From the NCBI GenBank assembly GCA_021298015.1, contig JAJTGY010000029.1, forward strand, positions 1 through 64,000: a DNA stretch of 64,000 nt. The letters are read 5' to 3'. Origin of the DNA: Flammeovirgaceae bacterium. GTDB lineage: Bacteria; Bacteroidota; Bacteroidia; Cytophagales; Cyclobacteriaceae. The translations under genes and the position numbers were made by a program. Shown here piece after piece: positions 62,388-64,000 of this stretch. Every line of letters begins with the position of its first letter. Position 1 is the stretch's first letter. Below the pieces are notes generated by a model. That model did no database searches. It was not told where the DNA came from and saw only the letters and a list, made by a program, of their open reading frames with translations.

Positions 62388-64000
62388 ATATTAAGAGGTC
62401 CATATTAATACGTGTCCGCGTGGCCTTTTTGGGCGTGCTGCTGTTTGCGGTTTGTGTAGCTGCTAAGATCGGCCATATTCAAGTGGCTGAGGGCGACAAA
62501 TGGGCGAAGATGGCCGAGGAGATTATGTTTGACTACAGACGCGTGAAGGCCACCCGCGGTAACATCTACTCGGACAATGGCAGTCTGTTGGCCACTTCCT
62601 TGCCGTTTTACAAAGTGGCCATGGACCCCACGCTGGCCCGCAAAGAAGTGTTCGATAAGGGACTTGATTCGTTGGCCATGCTGTTGTCGCGGTACTACCG
62701 CGATCGGTCGGAATCGGATTACAAGCAGATGCTTCGCGATGCCCGCGCCACGGGCAAGCAGTACCTCGTGCTCAACCGCAGGCAAATCAACTACCAGACG
62801 AAAAAAGAGATGTCTTCGTGGCCCATCTTCCGCGAAGGACGCTACAAGGGAGGCGTGATTTTTGAGAAAATGGACGTGCGCTACCGGCCGTTCAATAACC
62901 TGAGCCGCAGAACCATCGGTTATGTCAACGAAGATGGGCAAGGTGCCGGGCTGGAGTTCAGCTTTGACGAGTCTCTCGGGGGCCAGGATGGTCAGGCGCT
63001 CTTTCAAAAAATTGCCGGCAGCACCTGGAAGCCCGTGTTTGACGGCAACGAAGTGAAAGCCGTTGACGGCCTCGACATTCAGACTACCATTGACATCAAT
63101 TTACAGGACGTTGCCGAAACCTCGCTGCACCGGCACATGGCGCTGCACGATGCAGACGAAGGAACGGTAGTGGTTATGGAGGTGGCTACCGGCCATGTGA
63201 AAGCGATCTCGAACCTGACCCGTGATGGAAAGGGAAATTATCTTGAGAAGTTCAACCACGCGGTGGGTGGGTCACTGGAGCCGGGCTCTACATTTAAGCT
63301 CGTGACCATGATTGCCCTGCTTGAGGATACGAACATTGAGTTGAGTGACAGCATCAAGACGGGTAATGGCGAGGTGACCTTCTACAACCGCAAAGTGCGC
63401 GATCACCACGAGGGCGGTTTCGGCACACTGTCCATCCAGGCATCCTTCGAGCAGTCTTCGAACGTGGCGATGGCCAAGTTGGTAGACAAGCATTTTGGTT
63501 TGAAGCCGGAAAAATACCTGGATCACGTAGATCGCCTGAAGCTCTCCAGACCGTTGGGGCTACAGATTACAGGCGAAGTTTTTCCAAAAATCACGCGCCC
63601 GCAGGATAAAGCCTGGAGCGGCATTACCCTGCCCTGGATGTCGCACGGCTATGGCCTTGAGATATCTCCGCTGCACACGCTCACCCTTTACAATGCGGTA
63701 GCCAATGACGGCAAAATGATCAAGCCTGTTTTTGTTACCTCCGTGTTGCAGGCCGACCGCGTGATTCGGGAGTTTGAGACGGAGACGCTCAACAGCAAGA
63801 TTTGCTCCAACAGTACATTGAAACAACTTCGCTTGTTGTTGGAAGGTGTAGTGGAGAATGGTACGGCTAAGAATCTGAAAGATGCTCACTACCGCATTGC
63901 CGGCAAAACCGGCACGGCACAGATACTGGAAGACGGCCGGTACACGAAGAAATACATCACCTCGTTTGTCGGTTACTTCCCGGCTCATGCACCCAAGTAC
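62384..64000 (+). CDS. ftsI: FtsI/PBP2-type penicillin-binding protein (partial)
   Basis: The gene opens at a TTG that overlaps the ftsL-like stop by 4 bp and stays open for 539 codons to the window edge. One N-terminal membrane segment (about 9-27) is followed by the dimerisation domain RGNIYSDNGSLLA. The transpeptidase motifs are Ser302-Thr-Phe-Lys305, SSN near QSSNVAM, and Lys508-Thr-Gly510. It crosslinks septal peptidoglycan. The C-terminus lies beyond the window. Confidence 0.92.
   Translation, partial: MNIKRSILIRVRVAFLGVLLFAVCVAAKIGHIQVAEGDKWAKMAEEIMFDYRRVKATRGNIYSDNGSLLATSLPFYKVAMDPTLARKEVFDKGLDSLAMLLSRYYRDRSESDYKQMLRDARATGKQYLVLNRRQINYQTKKEMSSWPIFREGRYKGGVIFEKMDVRYRPFNNLSRRTIGYVNEDGQGAGLEFSFDESLGGQDGQALFQKIAGSTWKPVFDGNEVKAVDGLDIQTTIDINLQDVAETSLHRHMALHDADEGTVVVMEVATGHVKAISNLTRDGKGNYLEKFNHAVGGSLEPGSTFKLVTMIALLEDTNIELSDSIKTGNGEVTFYNRKVRDHHEGGFGTLSIQASFEQSSNVAMAKLVDKHFGLKPEKYLDHVDRLKLSRPLGLQITGEVFPKITRPQDKAWSGITLPWMSHGYGLEISPLHTLTLYNAVANDGKMIKPVFVTSVLQADRVIREFETETLNSKICSNSTLKQLRLLLEGVVENGTAKNLKDAHYRIAGKTGTAQILEDGRYTKKYITSFVGYFPAHAPKY

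Overview
The window reads as chromosome from a Bacteroidota bacterium, most like the order Cytophagales. The strongest signs are promoter cores of the phylum type (TTG, 18 to 20 bases, then TAnnTTTG), a general lack of strong Shine-Dalgarno sequences, an nqr sodium-pump operon, an alpha-2-macroglobulin/PBP1C pair, many SPOR/OmpA/PD40 envelope proteins, and the order mraZ-rsmH-ftsL-like-ftsI at the right edge. Most of it is ordinary, densely packed core genome. I saw no rRNA, tRNA, CRISPR array or prophage.

Layout. 1-4.4 kb: a dispersed 75-bp repeat, a dienoyl-CoA-reductase-like SDR, an OmpA lipoprotein, a 57-aa PLDc_N protein, a decayed DJ-1/PfpI gene and a D-aminoacylase-like amidohydrolase. 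4.5-14.9 kb: alpha-2-macroglobulin and pbpC, then two paralogous SPOR-OmpA proteins. 15-20 kb (minus strand): cystathionine beta-synthase, an M20 peptidase and a PorE-like protein. 20-26.4 kb: lon-hslU, a DUF4421 protein, a SixA-like phosphatase and an LpxL-like acyltransferase. 26.4-27.95 kb is a scar: two head-to-head genes have both lost their N-termini, with an IS30 transposase remnant between them and the second 75-bp repeat beyond. 28-34.6 kb: ettA, ispD, queA, recA and small membrane proteins. 34.7-39 kb: a predicted aminopeptidase, a PhoB/PhoR-like pair, a beta-barrel protein and an RluA-type synthase. 39-41.7 kb: rplM-rpsI and rpsB-tsf. 41.7-48 kb: an ExbB/MotA-like pair, a LytS/LytTR pair, a MATE exporter, unknowns and cmk. 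48-52.7 kb: nqrABCDE, without nqrF. 52.7-57.5 kb: DUF502, mnmA, a VapBC-type module, a TlpA-like lipoprotein and a class III CoA-transferase.

The accessory hot spot is 57.45-59.45 kb. A block of about 1.7 kb is bounded by two diverged 223-bp direct repeats. The left copy contains the last codons of the CoA-transferase gene, and the right copy repeats that tail out of context. Between them lie palindromic repeats, a gene split by an in-frame TAA, and a PIN toxin/DUF6364 antitoxin pair. After a 170-codon secreted unknown and a 0.5-kb gap comes the division cluster. Its promoter carries three AAAGTGG boxes spaced exactly 10 bp apart, as expected for autoregulation by MraZ.

I found no convincing new multi-gene system. 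The best leads are the MraZ operator, the IS30-linked double truncation, the repeat-bounded toxin-antitoxin block, three genes whose promoter core abuts the start codon, and the 75-bp repeat, whose base changes keep a stem pairable as RNA.
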